Of a stretch of DNA of 37,862 bases, positions 1 to 8,224 are shown one piece after another. How positions within the stretch are numbered: the first letter of the stretch is position 1; every line of letters starts with the position of its first letter. Under the pieces are notes generated by a model that saw only the letters and a list, made by a program, of their open reading frames with translations, was not told where the DNA came from and did not search any database. The translations under genes were made by a program, and so were the position numbers. The DNA is from DATFWC01 sp045801465. GTDB lineage: Bacteria > Pseudomonadota > Alphaproteobacteria > Rhizobiales > Xanthobacteraceae. The DNA is taken from positions 1 to 37,862 of the forward strand of contig JBJMSU010000246.1 in assembly GCA_045801465.1 (NCBI GenBank), written 5' to 3'.

Positions 1-840
1 GACGTTGTCGCCCGCATCATGGCGGAGCGCATGCGGCCGTTGCTCGGCCAGCCGGTCATCATCGAGAACGTCGGCGGCGCAGGGGGCAGCATCGCGGTCG
101 GCCGCGTCGCGCGCGCGGCGCCCGACGGCTACACCATCGACATCGGCCAGTGGGACACGCATGTCGGCAGCGTGATCTATCCGCTGAACTACGATCTGCA
201 GAAGGATTTCGAGCCGATCGGCCTCATCTCCGTCAACCCGCAGCTGATGGTCGGCAAGAAGGCGCTGCCGGCGGACGATCTCAAGGGCCTCGTCGCTTGG
301 ATGAAGGCAAACCCGGGCGAGGCCAAGTTCGTCAACCAGAACGCGGCCGCGCAGGTGAGCGGGCTCCTGTTGCAGCAGTCGACCGGTACGCGCGTTAACT
401 TCATCCCCTATCGCGGCGCCGGTCCGGCCATGCAGGATCTCGTCGCCGGGCATGTCGACCTGCTGGTGGTTCAAGCCGCCGTGGCGTTGCCGCAGGTGCG
501 CGCGGCGGCCATCAAGGCGATCGCCAACCTGTCTCCGCGCCGCTCGCAGGCGGTGCCGGATATCCCGACCTCGGACGAGGGCGGCGTTCCCGGGCTCTAC
601 ATGTCCGGCTGGTTCGGATTCTTCGCGCCGAAGAACACGCCGAAGGACATTATCGCCAAGCTCAATGCCGCGATGGTGCAGGTGCTCGAGGACTCAGGCG
701 TGCGGGCGCGGTTCTCCGAACTCGGGCTCGACGTCGCCTCGCGCGAGCAGCAGACGCCGGAAGGGCTCGCCGAGTTCCACAAGGCGGAGATCGAGAAGTG
801 GTGGCCGCTCATCCGGGCCGCCGGCGTCAAGGCGGAATGA
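1..840 (+). CDS. Tripartite tricarboxylate transporter substrate-binding protein (Bug/TctC family), N-terminus cut by window edge
   Basis: The open frame runs in from base 1, so the true start, signal peptide and first strand lie outside the window; an internal ATG at 19 is not the start. The visible part begins DVVARIMAERM and continues LGQPVIIENVGGAGG, the classic Bug-family ligand-loop region, then APDGYTI, and later IPYRGAGPAMQDLVAGHVD and PDIPTSDEGG, all family hallmarks. Bug proteins are periplasmic receptors for carboxylates or other small acids, usually partnered with TctAB membrane proteins, none of which is visible here. The gene converges on the dihydropteroate synthase gene with only 9 bases between the stops. 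The family call is firm; the ligand cannot be read from sequence. Confidence 0.9.
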   Translation, partial: DVVARIMAERMRPLLGQPVIIENVGGAGGSIAVGRVARAAPDGYTIDIGQWDTHVGSVIYPLNYDLQKDFEPIGLISVNPQLMVGKKALPADDLKGLVAWMKANPGEAKFVNQNAAAQVSGLLLQQSTGTRVNFIPYRGAGPAMQDLVAGHVDLLVVQAAVALPQVRAAAIKAIANLSPRRSQAVPDIPTSDEGGVPGLYMSGWFGFFAPKNTPKDIIAKLNAAMVQVLEDSGVRARFSELGLDVASREQQTPEGLAEFHKAEIEKWWPLIRAAGVKAE

Positions 841-849
841 AGCGCGGCG

Positions 850-1689
850 CTAGGTTTGTCCCGGCCGGATGGCGTGAAACACCTTCAGCGCGGCCACGTG
901 CTCGGCGACCTCATGTACGCGAAAGATCGTGGCGCCGGCCGCTGCTGCCGCCAGATTGGCGGCGATCGTGCCGCTGAGCGAGGCTTCCGCGCGGTCGTCC
1001 ATCAGCGAGCCGAGGAATGCCTTGCGCGAGACGCCGACCATGATGGGCAGCCCGTAATCTTTGAGTTCCGGCAGGCGGGCGATGGCGTCGCGGTTCTGCC
1101 GCGAGGTCTTGCCGAAGCCGATGCCGGGATCGAGGATGATCCGGTCCCGCGGGATCCCGGCCCGGTCGGCGAGGCGCAGCGAGGCGTCGAAGAAGCGGCG
1201 GAGTTCCGCCACGATGTCGATCCCCTCGTCCTTCTCGGCACGATTGTGCATGATGAAGACGATGGCCTCGGCGGCGGCGACGACGTCGGCCATCCTGGCG
1301 TCCTTCTGCAGGCCCCACACATCGTTCACCGCGATGGCGCCGAGCTCGAGCGCGCGCGCGGCAACCTCGGCCTTGGACGTGTCGATCGAGACCGGCGCAT
1401 CGATACGCGCCAGGCTCGACAGAACGGGCTCGACGCGCGCGAGCTCGTCCGCTGCCGTGATGGGAACCGCTCCCGGGCGCGCCGATTCGCCGCCGACGTC
1501 GACGATGCCGCATCCTTCGGCGATCAGCTTTCGCGCGTGCGCCACGGCGGCCTCGACGTCTTGCAATCGGCCGCCGTCGAAAAACGAGTCCGGCGTCACG
1601 TTGAGGATCCCCATGACGACCGGACCGAGACCAAGCTTGTGCAGAAAAGCATCCCTCCTAGTGCCCCGCTTCCGAAGTTCGGGATACAT
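850..1689 (-). CDS. folP: Dihydropteroate synthase, FolP type, start inside a repeat element
   Basis: It condenses a hydroxymethyl-dihydropterin diphosphate with p-aminobenzoate or a related aryl substrate in pterin cofactor synthesis. Visible family motifs are MGILNVTPDSFFDGG, DVGGESARPGA, SIDTSKAEVA, ILDPGIGFGKT and GVSRKAFLG, so a full TIM barrel of normal length (about 280 aa). It lies in the H4MPT cluster, so it may serve H4MPT rather than, or besides, folate; that is inference. The start is odd. No ATG precedes the core except within repeat copy 1. I chose the ATG at 1689, which has AGAGGG upstream and gives the N-terminal extension MYPELRKRGTRRDAF encoded by hairpin B. Alternatives are a TTG at 1737, or a non-ATG start just after the repeat, where AGGAGG precedes a CTG. 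Confidence 0.88.
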   Translation of the reverse strand: MYPELRKRGTRRDAFLHKLGLGPVVMGILNVTPDSFFDGGRLQDVEAAVAHARKLIAEGCGIVDVGGESARPGAVPITAADELARVEPVLSSLARIDAPVSIDTSKAEVAARALELGAIAVNDVWGLQKDARMADVVAAAEAIVFIMHNRAEKDEGIDIVAELRRFFDASLRLADRAGIPRDRIILDPGIGFGKTSRQNRDAIARLPELKDYGLPIMVGVSRKAFLGSLMDDRAEASLSGTIAANLAAAAAGATIFRVHEVAEHVAALKVFHAIRPGQT

Positions 1690-1825
1690 GGCGGCACCCT
1701 CTGACACGAACTTCGGAAGCACAGGGGGCACTAGCAACTATATGTTTGTCGTGCCGCATTTCGATTTGAAGTTTCTACACGAGTGTGCGGCAGGCGCTGT
1801 AGGAACTTCAAATCGGCGGCACTAG
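1658..1825 (-). repeat. Composite A+B hairpin repeat, copy 1 (upstream of folP)
   Basis: Read on the minus strand, hairpin A (1825-1749) is followed by a spacer containing CATATA and hairpin B (1734-1658). Both hairpins are long inverted repeats bounded by CTAG or near-CTAG. The arms of B contain GCTTCCGAAGTTCGTG and its complement; those of A contain CGATTTGAAGTT and its complement. Three further copies occur at 7047, 8221 and 15462. In this copy the right arm of B has lost one base (CCCGAAC for CACGAAC), and its ATG frame runs straight into dihydropteroate synthase. Confidence 0.92.
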
Positions 1826-1843
1826 CGCGGAAGGCTTCGCGCA

Positions 1844-2050
1844 TCAAATCTCCCGCTTGCCCGGATAATCGCAGCGCCAGCGAACCGCCCGCCATTTCGG
1901 ATGCTCGCCGATCCATTGGGCAATATAGGGCGGCGCCGCCATCGCGCACTGCGCCGCCGACCCGGCTTGCGAGAATTGAAGATGCTGCTCTTCGCACTGG
2001 GTGGGCGCGGCCAGCGCGCACACCGTGACGATCAGCTCAATCAGCCCCAT
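1844..2050 (-). CDS. Small exported cysteine-containing protein of unknown function
   Basis: A 68-residue protein with a short hydrophobic N-terminus (MGLIELIVTVCALAAP) followed by TQCEEQHLQF and a C-terminal block ending WRAVRWRCDYPGK. It resembles a family of short exported hypothetical proteins common in Bradyrhizobium relatives, in which conserved cysteines and an EHP.WR...WRC motif recur; I recall this from family appearance and have not searched it. Three of its cysteines follow the hydrophobic segment, so periplasmic disulfides are plausible. It sits between fhcC (66 bases upstream) and repeat copy 1 and points the same way as the fhc operon. Function unknown; no motif ties it to one-carbon chemistry. 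Confidence 0.65.
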   Translation of the reverse strand: MGLIELIVTVCALAAPTQCEEQHLQFSQAGSAAQCAMAAPPYIAQWIGEHPKWRAVRWRCDYPGKREI

Positions 2051-2116
2051 ACGACTTGCTCCACGTTTAAAACATTATCGGCAGACAGGAAACGATTGCC
2101 AACTCTCGGGGTTTCA

Positions 2117-2926
2117 TCACGCCGGGGTGAAAATCTCGCCTTTTCCGGTCACCGCCATGTCTCCGGCAAACCGGCGCCGCGGCTGTCGGATAACCGACGC
2201 AAGACGCGGGCTATAGGTTTCGACGAATGATGCCATGATTCGCAGCGCGAGGAGGTCGTGCAAGCCGCAATCCACGAACGTGGGCGACAACGCCGCGGAG
2301 CCTTCGCCCAGAACGATGGTTCCGCGGCGCATCAGATACCCGGGGAGAGGACCGACTTTGCGCCGCGCCACTAGCGTTCCGGCGACCATCCGGCAGCCGG
2401 CATAACGTCCGGCGCCGCCTTCCACCAGGATCGTGCCGCGCCTGAGGCGATCGCCGGCGCGCTCGCCCGCATGGCCGCGCACGATCACGATGCCGCCGCG
2501 CATGCCTGTCATCTCGCCGGCGAGCGGGCCGCCGAGACGATCGCCGGCATTGCCGGTGATCTCGAGCGTTCCGCCTATCATGGCGGAGGCAGCCCACGGG
2601 CCGGCATCGCCGGCGATGGTGAGACGCCCGCCGCGCATCGTTCGTCCGGCCTGGATGCCGACGTTCCCTTCGACGAGAATCTCGCCGTCCGTCATGTCCT
2701 GGCCGATCCAGTCGAGCCGCTCGCACGCGTTTTCGATTCTGATCTGCCGCGGCTCGCCCATGCGCAGGCGAAAGATGTCGCCGACCGTTACGCGCACGCG
2801 CGTGGTCTGTAGCTCGATCTCGGCGATCTCCGCCGCCGTCTTGCCGGCGAGCCGATGCGGAACCAATGGCGACATGTCGAGCCTTTGCTCAGGCGTCTGG
2901 CGCAGGGTGAGCACCAGCGGCTTCAC
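2117..2926 (-). CDS. fhcC: Formyltransferase/hydrolase complex subunit C (formylmethanofuran dehydrogenase subunit C homologue)
   Basis: FhcC is the structural beta-helical subunit of the Fhc complex, which moves the formyl group from formyl-H4MPT to methylofuran and hydrolyses it to formate in the cytoplasm. The 269-residue protein shows the regular glycine-rich repeats of FwdC/GltS-C beta helices, for example GGRLTIAGDAG, GGTLEITGNAG, GGIVIVRGHAG and GTILVEGGAG (about residues 95-190). The start is the GTG at 2926, because it overlaps the fhcD stop in a GTGA arrangement. The frame stays open further upstream, but that part is only the shadow of fhcD. Last of the four fhc genes, with the small exported-protein gene 66 bases downstream. 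Confidence 0.93.
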   Translation of the reverse strand: MKPLVLTLRQTPEQRLDMSPLVPHRLAGKTAAEIAEIELQTTRVRVTVGDIFRLRMGEPRQIRIENACERLDWIGQDMTDGEILVEGNVGIQAGRTMRGGRLTIAGDAGPWAASAMIGGTLEITGNAGDRLGGPLAGEMTGMRGGIVIVRGHAGERAGDRLRRGTILVEGGAGRYAGCRMVAGTLVARRKVGPLPGYLMRRGTIVLGEGSAALSPTFVDCGLHDLLALRIMASFVETYSPRLASVIRQPRRRFAGDMAVTGKGEIFTPA

Positions 2927-3831
2927 GGCAGCAGCTCCTTGAGATGGAAGTGGTGCGGCCCGAGCTTGCCGCCGTAGTTGCCGGCGCCGACGCGCACCGC
3001 GCCGCGCTTGGCGCCGAGCTTGACGATGGCGCCGAGTCCGGCGCGCATGGCCGCCGCCACGGCATCCGCCGCGAGGCCATCGATGACGATTTCCAGCACG
3101 CAGGCGACGTCGGGCTCGAGCGCGCTCTTCACCGCGCCCTTCAGCGTCGGGCAATAGGCGTCATTGGTGGACGCGCGCAGGCCCTTGTACTTCGAGCCGA
3201 TCTTCGAGCCTGCACGCGCGATGCCGCCGGGAAACGGCGTGATGACGTCGGGCACGCGGGCGATGGCTTTTACGGCCGCTTCGGCGGCGGCGAGCGTCGT
3301 GCGTGCATTGCGTCCCATGATCAGGAGGTTGCCGCCGCCGACCGCCTGCTTGGTGAGGCCGGTCGTGGCCTCGCACAGGAATTCGCCATCGATCACCGGG
3401 ATACGCCAATAGTGCTTGCCGCCGAAACGCTTGGATATTTGCCAGCCGTCGCCGAAATAGCGCAACCCATCGCCGAGCTTGAGCGGCTCGGCGCCTTCGA
3501 GCCCGGCATAGCAGGCGGATCCCGGGCTGGTCAGCACGCACTGTCCGACGCGGCCCTGCAGCTGCTTCTGCAATTCGCCGGTCGAGACGGCGAACAAGAG
3601 CACGCGCACGCCCGGGCGGCGGTCCGGCGTTTCCTTCGGGTCGAGCTCGCGGTCGATGCCGGCTTCGCAGCCGCAGCCGATGATCGAGGTGGCGAAGCCG
3701 GTCATCGTCACCGCCGCCTGCCTCGCCCATTGCGGCGTTTCCGCCGTAATGACCAGCGCGGTTGCCCGCATCGGGAACGCTTCCGCGAAGGTGTCGTCGA
3801 CGCGCACCCCGTTGGCGGTCAGCCGGCGCAT
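2923..3831 (-). CDS. fhcD: Formylmethanofuran--tetrahydromethanopterin N-formyltransferase, Fhc complex subunit D
   Basis: FhcD transfers the formyl group between formyl-H4MPT and the amine of methylofuran. The 302-residue frame begins with LTANGVRVDDTFAEAFPM, closely matching the start of archaeal and methylotroph Ftr proteins, and continues with GCEAGID, TSPGSACY, FGGKHYWRIPVIDGEF and TPFPGGIARAGSK, all recognisable Ftr blocks over the full family length. The ATG at 3831 lies 13 bases inside the end of fhcA, and the stop overlaps the fhcC start, so the four subunits are translationally packed as expected for a stoichiometric complex. Confidence 0.95.
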   Translation of the reverse strand: MRRLTANGVRVDDTFAEAFPMRATALVITAETPQWARQAAVTMTGFATSIIGCGCEAGIDRELDPKETPDRRPGVRVLLFAVSTGELQKQLQGRVGQCVLTSPGSACYAGLEGAEPLKLGDGLRYFGDGWQISKRFGGKHYWRIPVIDGEFLCEATTGLTKQAVGGGNLLIMGRNARTTLAAAEAAVKAIARVPDVITPFPGGIARAGSKIGSKYKGLRASTNDAYCPTLKGAVKSALEPDVACVLEIVIDGLAADAVAAAMRAGLGAIVKLGAKRGAVRVGAGNYGGKLGPHHFHLKELLP

Positions 3832-5444
3832 GGCACCGGCTCGAACGCATCGGGCCTGCCGATGGCATATTGCGGCACAGTCATGAAATCTGGAGCAAGC
3901 CCGTAGCGATCGTTGCAGTACTGGTGCATGCGCCGTTCGATCGCGCGGTCATGTTCCGGCTGCGCGGCCAGTGCCCGGCCCCAGCGAATGTCAGTGACTG
4001 TCCCGTCGCGCACGACGGGCTCCCCGTCCTTGAAGACGAGGTGGGCGGCGCGGAACATCTTCGCCCGGTCCGGGTCGTCCGCATAGACCGCGATATCGGC
4101 GCGCGCCCCGGCGCCGAGGTGGCCGCGATCGCCGAGCCCCAGCAGCCTTGCCGGGGCGGCGCGCGTCATGGTGGCGATCTCGTTCAGCGAATATTCGCGC
4201 GCAATCGCCGGCAGCGTGGTGACCTCCATGGCCGCCGCCGGCAGCGTCGCGATCCATTGTGCGCGCAGGTCGCGGCTCATGAGCAGCGCCAGGATGTCCG
4301 GATAGGTGGTGAAGGGCGCGCCATTGGGATGATCTGTGGTGAAGAAAACCTGAGCCGGATCGTCGATCAGGAGAAACAGCTCCAGGCCGACCGCCCATTG
4401 CACCGCATTGTAGAAATCGTTCGCACGATAATTGTATGGGACCACGCCGCCGCCATTGCCATCGCCGTCGTAGATCACCCATTTTTTTGGGCTCGCCTGA
4501 TGACGGGCGTTAAACTGGCGCAGCACGTCGGACGAGATGGTGACGGTCTGGCCGAACATCACCTGACCGACGTCGATGGTCACGTTCTTGGCGCCGTTGA
4601 CAGCTTCGGCGAGCCTGGCGGCCGCCGACGAGAATCCGCGTGGGCCCTCCTTGCCGTAGCCGTAGAACTGCAGGTGCGCGAGGTGCAACGGCAGGCCGTC
4701 CGCCGCCGCGATGGTCGCGAGCGCCGTCTCGGCGTTGCCGGCGAGCCCGAGATTGTTGCAATGGACGTGCAACGGGTGCGGGACTCCGAGCTCGTGCACC
4801 GCATGCTGTAAGGCCTTGACGATGTCGCGCGAGGACACGCCGTAGAACGGCACGATGTCATCGAGTGAAAACGCCCGCGCGTTGGCCTTGAAGGCCGCTG
4901 CCCCGCCGGCATTGATAACCTTGATGCCGAGCGAGCGCGAGGTCGCGACCGTCCACGCCACGTAATCGCGCATGGCGGACGCACTCTCCTTGCGCCGCAG
5001 CAGGTCGAGCAGGAAGTCGTCATTGCCCAAGACCGCGAGCGTCGCTTTGTCGATGATGGGGATGTCGGCAAGCTCCAGATGCGCGTGCAACGCATAGGTC
5101 GGCGCAACCGCCGGCTCGACCACCGTGGTGAAGCCCATGGCGGCATAGAGGCAACCGGTCCGGAACGCCGGCAGCGCGATGTGCGACGGCGCTTGCGCGG
5201 CGGATGGCGCGGGACCTTCCGGCAGCAGCAGCCGCGCCGTGTTCACGTTGGAGCCGGCGATATGGGAATGGATGTCGATCGCCCCCGCCATCACGATCTT
5301 GCCGGTCGCGTCGTAGGTCTGGTCGGCGCGGCGATCGCCCGCCGGCGGATCGACGATGCGTGCGTCGTGCATCCAGATGTCGCCGACGCGATCGCGGCCA
5401 TGCGCCGGATCGATGACGCGCCCACCCTTAATGCACGTCAGCAT
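3819..5444 (-). CDS. fhcA: Fhc complex subunit A, amidohydrolase-type formylmethylofuran hydrolase
   Basis: FhcA is the hydrolytic subunit of the formyltransferase/hydrolase complex and belongs to the metal-dependent amidohydrolase superfamily; it releases formate from N-formyl-methylofuran. The 541-residue protein starts MLTCIKGGRVIDPAHG, has the metal-binding DIHSHIAG motif near residue 60, a second histidine-rich strand around HPLHVHCNNLG, LPLHLAHLQFYGYG, and FFTTDHPNGAPFTTYP late in the barrel. These match FmdA/FwdA-type proteins of usual length. Its start overlaps the end of fhcB by 17 bases and its end overlaps fhcD. In methylotrophs the complex carries methylofuran as a shuttling prosthetic group, which fits the cofactor-type genes nearby. 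Confidence 0.95.
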   Translation of the reverse strand: MLTCIKGGRVIDPAHGRDRVGDIWMHDARIVDPPAGDRRADQTYDATGKIVMAGAIDIHSHIAGSNVNTARLLLPEGPAPSAAQAPSHIALPAFRTGCLYAAMGFTTVVEPAVAPTYALHAHLELADIPIIDKATLAVLGNDDFLLDLLRRKESASAMRDYVAWTVATSRSLGIKVINAGGAAAFKANARAFSLDDIVPFYGVSSRDIVKALQHAVHELGVPHPLHVHCNNLGLAGNAETALATIAAADGLPLHLAHLQFYGYGKEGPRGFSSAAARLAEAVNGAKNVTIDVGQVMFGQTVTISSDVLRQFNARHQASPKKWVIYDGDGNGGGVVPYNYRANDFYNAVQWAVGLELFLLIDDPAQVFFTTDHPNGAPFTTYPDILALLMSRDLRAQWIATLPAAAMEVTTLPAIAREYSLNEIATMTRAAPARLLGLGDRGHLGAGARADIAVYADDPDRAKMFRAAHLVFKDGEPVVRDGTVTDIRWGRALAAQPEHDRAIERRMHQYCNDRYGLAPDFMTVPQYAIGRPDAFEPVPCAG

Positions 5445-6543
5445 GGCCCGCTCCGGTCAGGGCGGATGCAATGTGGGCGATCGCTTGCGCGACCGAGATC
5501 GTGTCGCGCGGCTCGGTTGCCGCGACAGGAGCAAGCGTTGCGGTCTTGGCCAGGTGCTCCACCGCATCGTGGTCGACGCCGGGATGACCGATCTCGATGT
5601 GCACGCGCGGCGGCGCCCGGAAGCGCGTGTCTTTCGCCGTCATGGCGATTATCGGCACATCGGCATGCCAGGACGGCGTCGCTTGACCGTAGGCCGAAAT
5701 CCACAGCACGCAATCGGCTTCGCGGCTTCCGACCAGACGGGTGGCATCGAAGCGCCAGGGATCGTGTTCGGGACGGCCGCGGCCGAATCCGGTGCGCATG
5801 GGCCATCCGGTTGTCCAAGCGCAGGCCTGCAGCACGCCGGCGGCGTTGTCGGGAGGCGGTATGGCAATGCCGGAAAAGCGCGTGCCAGCGTTGAGATCGT
5901 GCACCACCCCGCACAGCATCTCGATCACCAGGGCATCGAGCTCGGCCGCCGACCAGACGGCGACGCCGAACCGCGCCGCCTGCAGATCGGTGGCAAGCGC
6001 GTCGAGCGTCTTGGCCGCAATCGGGGAACGGTTCACAGGTCGGCCGGCAGTGCGCGCGCGCAACGCCGCCAGGACGGCGGGTAGTTCCTCCGCGCCGCGG
6101 CCGATCCTGCGGACGCCACCGTTCGCCGGGGTCACAGCGGCATGGCTGCGGCCCGGACAGAGCCAGAACACCCGGCGTTTGACATGATCGCCGATCTCGG
6201 GAGCCGTCGGTGCTGCAAGCAAATCCTGCGTGAGCTCCGGCCGTGTGAAGGGACCGGCGCCGATCACCACCACCGTATCGGCGCGAAGCCGCGCCTCGTT
6301 GAGAGTCGTGACCATCATGCCGGCTTCGCGCATCACATCGAGATCGCGAAGCACGGCATCGGAATGCATGTGGTCGATGACGCCGCCCAGCCGCTCCGCC
6401 AATGCGATCGCGGCGCGAGCGCCGGCGATGTCGGTTCCTAAGCCCACGATTGCCGGCAGGCGGCTCAAGGCGAGCAAGCGCGCCGCTTCGGCCGCGGCCG
6501 CCTCGATGGTCACCGCACGGCCAGCGATCCAGGCGTGGGCCAC
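5428..6543 (-). CDS. fhcB: Fhc complex subunit B (formylmethanofuran dehydrogenase subunit B homologue)
   Basis: FhcB corresponds to the molybdopterin-type FwdB/FmdB subunit. The methylotroph version is known to lack redox activity, because the complex hydrolyses rather than reduces. The 371-residue protein has VGLGTDIAGARAAI, DHMHSDAVLRD, a mid-region RRVFWLCPGRS and GWPMRTGFGRGRPEHDPWRF, blocks shared with FhcB proteins. It is first of the fhcBADC run, with 24 bases separating it from the upstream dehydratase gene, so the five are probably one transcript. No obvious iron-sulfur cysteine cluster motif is seen, consistent with a non-redox role. Confidence 0.9.
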   Translation of the reverse strand: MAHAWIAGRAVTIEAAAAEAARLLALSRLPAIVGLGTDIAGARAAIALAERLGGVIDHMHSDAVLRDLDVMREAGMMVTTLNEARLRADTVVVIGAGPFTRPELTQDLLAAPTAPEIGDHVKRRVFWLCPGRSHAAVTPANGGVRRIGRGAEELPAVLAALRARTAGRPVNRSPIAAKTLDALATDLQAARFGVAVWSAAELDALVIEMLCGVVHDLNAGTRFSGIAIPPPDNAAGVLQACAWTTGWPMRTGFGRGRPEHDPWRFDATRLVGSREADCVLWISAYGQATPSWHADVPIIAMTAKDTRFRAPPRVHIEIGHPGVDHDAVEHLAKTATLAPVAATEPRDTISVAQAIAHIASALTGAGHADVH

Positions 6544-6567
6544 TACGTTTCCCTTCGCGACGAGCCT

Positions 6568-6948
6568 TCAGGCGTCGTATTTGAGGTAGGCGAACCTCTG
6601 ATCCTTCTCCGGCGTTCCTTCCAGTGCTCCGCCGTCCTTGCCGGGCTGCCAATGGATCACGTCTTCGATCTTCTTCGCCAATTCGAAATCCTTGTCGGTA
6701 ATGCCCTTGGCGGCGTGGTTCTGCAGGCGGACCTCGACCCACGCATAGGAAGCCGTGATATCGGGATGATGCCAGGCGGCTTCGGCGAGATGGCCGACGG
6801 TGTTGATGACCATCAGCGTGCCTTTCCAGCTGTGCGTCCGGTACTTGCGGCGGATCCAGCCGTTTTCGAAGTACCAGTGTGGCAAGTCGCGCTTGAGGCG
6901 CGTGTTGATCTCCTCGTCCGAATAGGTGCGTTCCTTGGTTTCCGTCAT
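6568..6948 (-). CDS. Pterin-4a-carbinolamine dehydratase-like protein
   Basis: The 126-residue protein (MTETKERTYSDEEINTRLKR...) contains the PCD/DCoH fold signature: a first block ending LPHWYFENGWIRRKY, then LMVINTVGHLAEAAWHHPDIT, whose HH.PD core is the catalytic histidine region, followed by a strand W..V...L..HAAKGIT. Such proteins dehydrate 4a-hydroxy-pterins, and members are found in methylotroph H4MPT clusters, where a role in pterin maturation or recycling is suspected. The ATG at 6948 was chosen over one at 6999 because GGGAG lies eight bases upstream and the longer N-terminus is family-atypical. Here it heads the fhc operon, transcribed away from the beta-RFAP synthase gene across repeat copy 2. 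Confidence 0.88.
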   Translation of the reverse strand: MTETKERTYSDEEINTRLKRDLPHWYFENGWIRRKYRTHSWKGTLMVINTVGHLAEAAWHHPDITASYAWVEVRLQNHAAKGITDKDFELAKKIEDVIHWQPGKDGGALEGTPEKDQRFAYLKYDA

Positions 6949-7046
6949 GGCACAAGCTCCCGTTGAACAGGGGTCCGGCGGCCGATTGCCAATCCACATC
7001 CGGTGCCGCAGTGTAGTCTGCTATCGTCTGGCGCAAAACCCGCGCG

Positions 7047-7213
7047 CTAGCGCCGCCGATTTGAAGTTCCTACAACACCCGAGGCAAGCTCGTTTAGGAA
7101 CTTCAAATCGATAAGCGGCACTAGAATCATAAGCTTCCTAGTGCCCCTTTGCTTCCGAAGTTCGTGTCAGAGGGTGCTGCAATGGATCACGAACTTCGGA
7201 AGCGGGGCACTAG
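7047..7213 (+). repeat. Composite A+B hairpin repeat, copy 2 (upstream of beta-RFAP synthase)
   Basis: Hairpin A occupies 7047-7124 and hairpin B 7138-7213, each bounded by CTAG at both ends. This is the best-preserved copy. The arms of B pair almost perfectly apart from a TTT bulge, around a 21-base loop holding CAGAGGGTGCTGCAATGG. It sits in the divergent spacer between the fhc operon and the beta-RFAP synthase operon, so any promoter for either operon must lie in or next to it. The 13-base spacer AATCATAAGCTTC separates A and B. Confidence 0.95.
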
Positions 7214-7232
7214 AGCCGGGAGGCCAAGTTGA
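7182..7232 (+). CDS. Possible 16-residue leader peptide opened by hairpin B, copy 2
   Basis: From the ATG in the loop of hairpin B the frame reads MDHELRKRGTRAGRPS and ends at a TGA that overlaps the TTG start of the beta-RFAP synthase gene (TTGA). AGAGGG lies upstream of the ATG. The same opening peptide recurs in the other copies. It may be only a property of the repeat sequence; nothing shows that it is translated. Confidence 0.22.
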   Translation: MDHELRKRGTRAGRPS

Positions 7233-8224
7233 AGCATCAGTCGTCGCCGACGATGACGAAGGTGACCGTCACGGCGCCTGCGCGGCTGCACCTCGGATTT
7301 CTCGATCTCAACGGTGGGCTCGGGCGAAAGTTCGGCAGCATCGGCCTGGCGATCAGCAGCCCGCGCACGCGACTGACGATCGGCTTCGCGAGGCGCGGCG
7401 AAATCGTCGGGCCTGAGAGCGAGCGCATGCAATCCCATTTCGACACGCTGCAGCGATCGCTCGGTCTCGACGGATCGTATCGTGTCGAGGTCGGAGAGGC
7501 CATTCCGGCGCACGCCGGGCTTGGTTCAGGCACGCAGCTCGCGCTCGCGCTGGCCGCCGGCGTCCGCCGCCTGCACGGTCTGCCGCTCGACCTGCGCGGC
7601 GATGCCGTTCGGCTGCGGCGCGGCGCGCGCTCCGGCGTCGGAATAGGCTTGTTCGCGCAGGGCGGCCTGGTGGTCGACGGCGGACACGGGGCAAACGCCG
7701 GCCCGGCGCCGATCATCAGCCGCATCCCGTTCCCGGAGCACTGGCGTGTCCTGATCGTGCTCGATCCCGCGCGGCAGGGCCTGCATGGCACGCCGGAAGG
7801 CGAAGCCTTCGCGGCGTTGCCCCCAATGCCGGAGCTCGCGGCCGCGAAGTTGTGCCGGCTCGCGCTGATGAAGCTCCTGCCGGCGCTGGTCGAGCGCGAC
7901 CTCCCCGGCTTCGGCGCCGCCGTCAAGGACATGCAGCAGCTTCTCGGCGATCATTTCGCGCCGATGCAGGGCGGCAGTCGCTTCACCAGCCCGCAGGTCG
8001 GCGCCTGTCTCCAAGCCCTCGATCGCGCCGGCGCCTACGGTGTGGGACAGAGCTCTTGGGGTCCGACCGGCTTTGCCTTTGCGGCATCGCCCGGCGAGGC
8101 CGATCGCCTCGCCATGACGGCACGGCGGTATGCCGACGACGCGGGTCTGGACATCAGAATCTGCACGGGCCTCAATGAAGGGGCTGACATCTCGGCTCGC
8201 ATGACTGCCGACGCGCCGCTCTAG
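7229..8224 (+). CDS. mptG: Beta-ribofuranosylaminobenzene 5'-phosphate synthase (first committed step of H4MPT synthesis)
   Basis: The enzyme joins PRPP to an aryl acid (p-aminobenzoate or 4-hydroxybenzoate) with loss of CO2, making the arylribose part of H4MPT. The 331-residue protein belongs to the GHMP-kinase-like fold: APARLHLGFLDLNGGLGRKF at the N-terminus, AHAGLGSGTQLALALAAG as the glycine-rich loop, then RRGARSGVGIGLFAQGGLVVDGG and a C-terminal YGVGQSSWGPTGFAFA, all typical of beta-RFAP synthases. I use the TTG at 7229 because GGGAGG precedes it by five bases; the next ATG (7253) has no ribosome site. The stop codon TAG (8222) is itself the first CTAG of repeat copy 3, so the element forms the 3' end of the gene. 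Confidence 0.93.
   Translation: MKHQSSPTMTKVTVTAPARLHLGFLDLNGGLGRKFGSIGLAISSPRTRLTIGFARRGEIVGPESERMQSHFDTLQRSLGLDGSYRVEVGEAIPAHAGLGSGTQLALALAAGVRRLHGLPLDLRGDAVRLRRGARSGVGIGLFAQGGLVVDGGHGANAGPAPIISRIPFPEHWRVLIVLDPARQGLHGTPEGEAFAALPPMPELAAAKLCRLALMKLLPALVERDLPGFGAAVKDMQQLLGDHFAPMQGGSRFTSPQVGACLQALDRAGAYGVGQSSWGPTGFAFAASPGEADRLAMTARRYADDAGLDIRICTGLNEGADISARMTADAPL

Noticed and set aside
1658..1825. Interpretation of the four composite repeats as a CRISPR array
   Set aside because: The units are palindromic, separated by kilobases, and have no regular spacers or cas genes.
7047..7124. Interpretation of hairpin A as an intrinsic terminator or known riboswitch
   Set aside because: There is no T run after the stem, the sequence matches no riboswitch core I recognise, and the stem continues into a CTAG boundary as in repeats.
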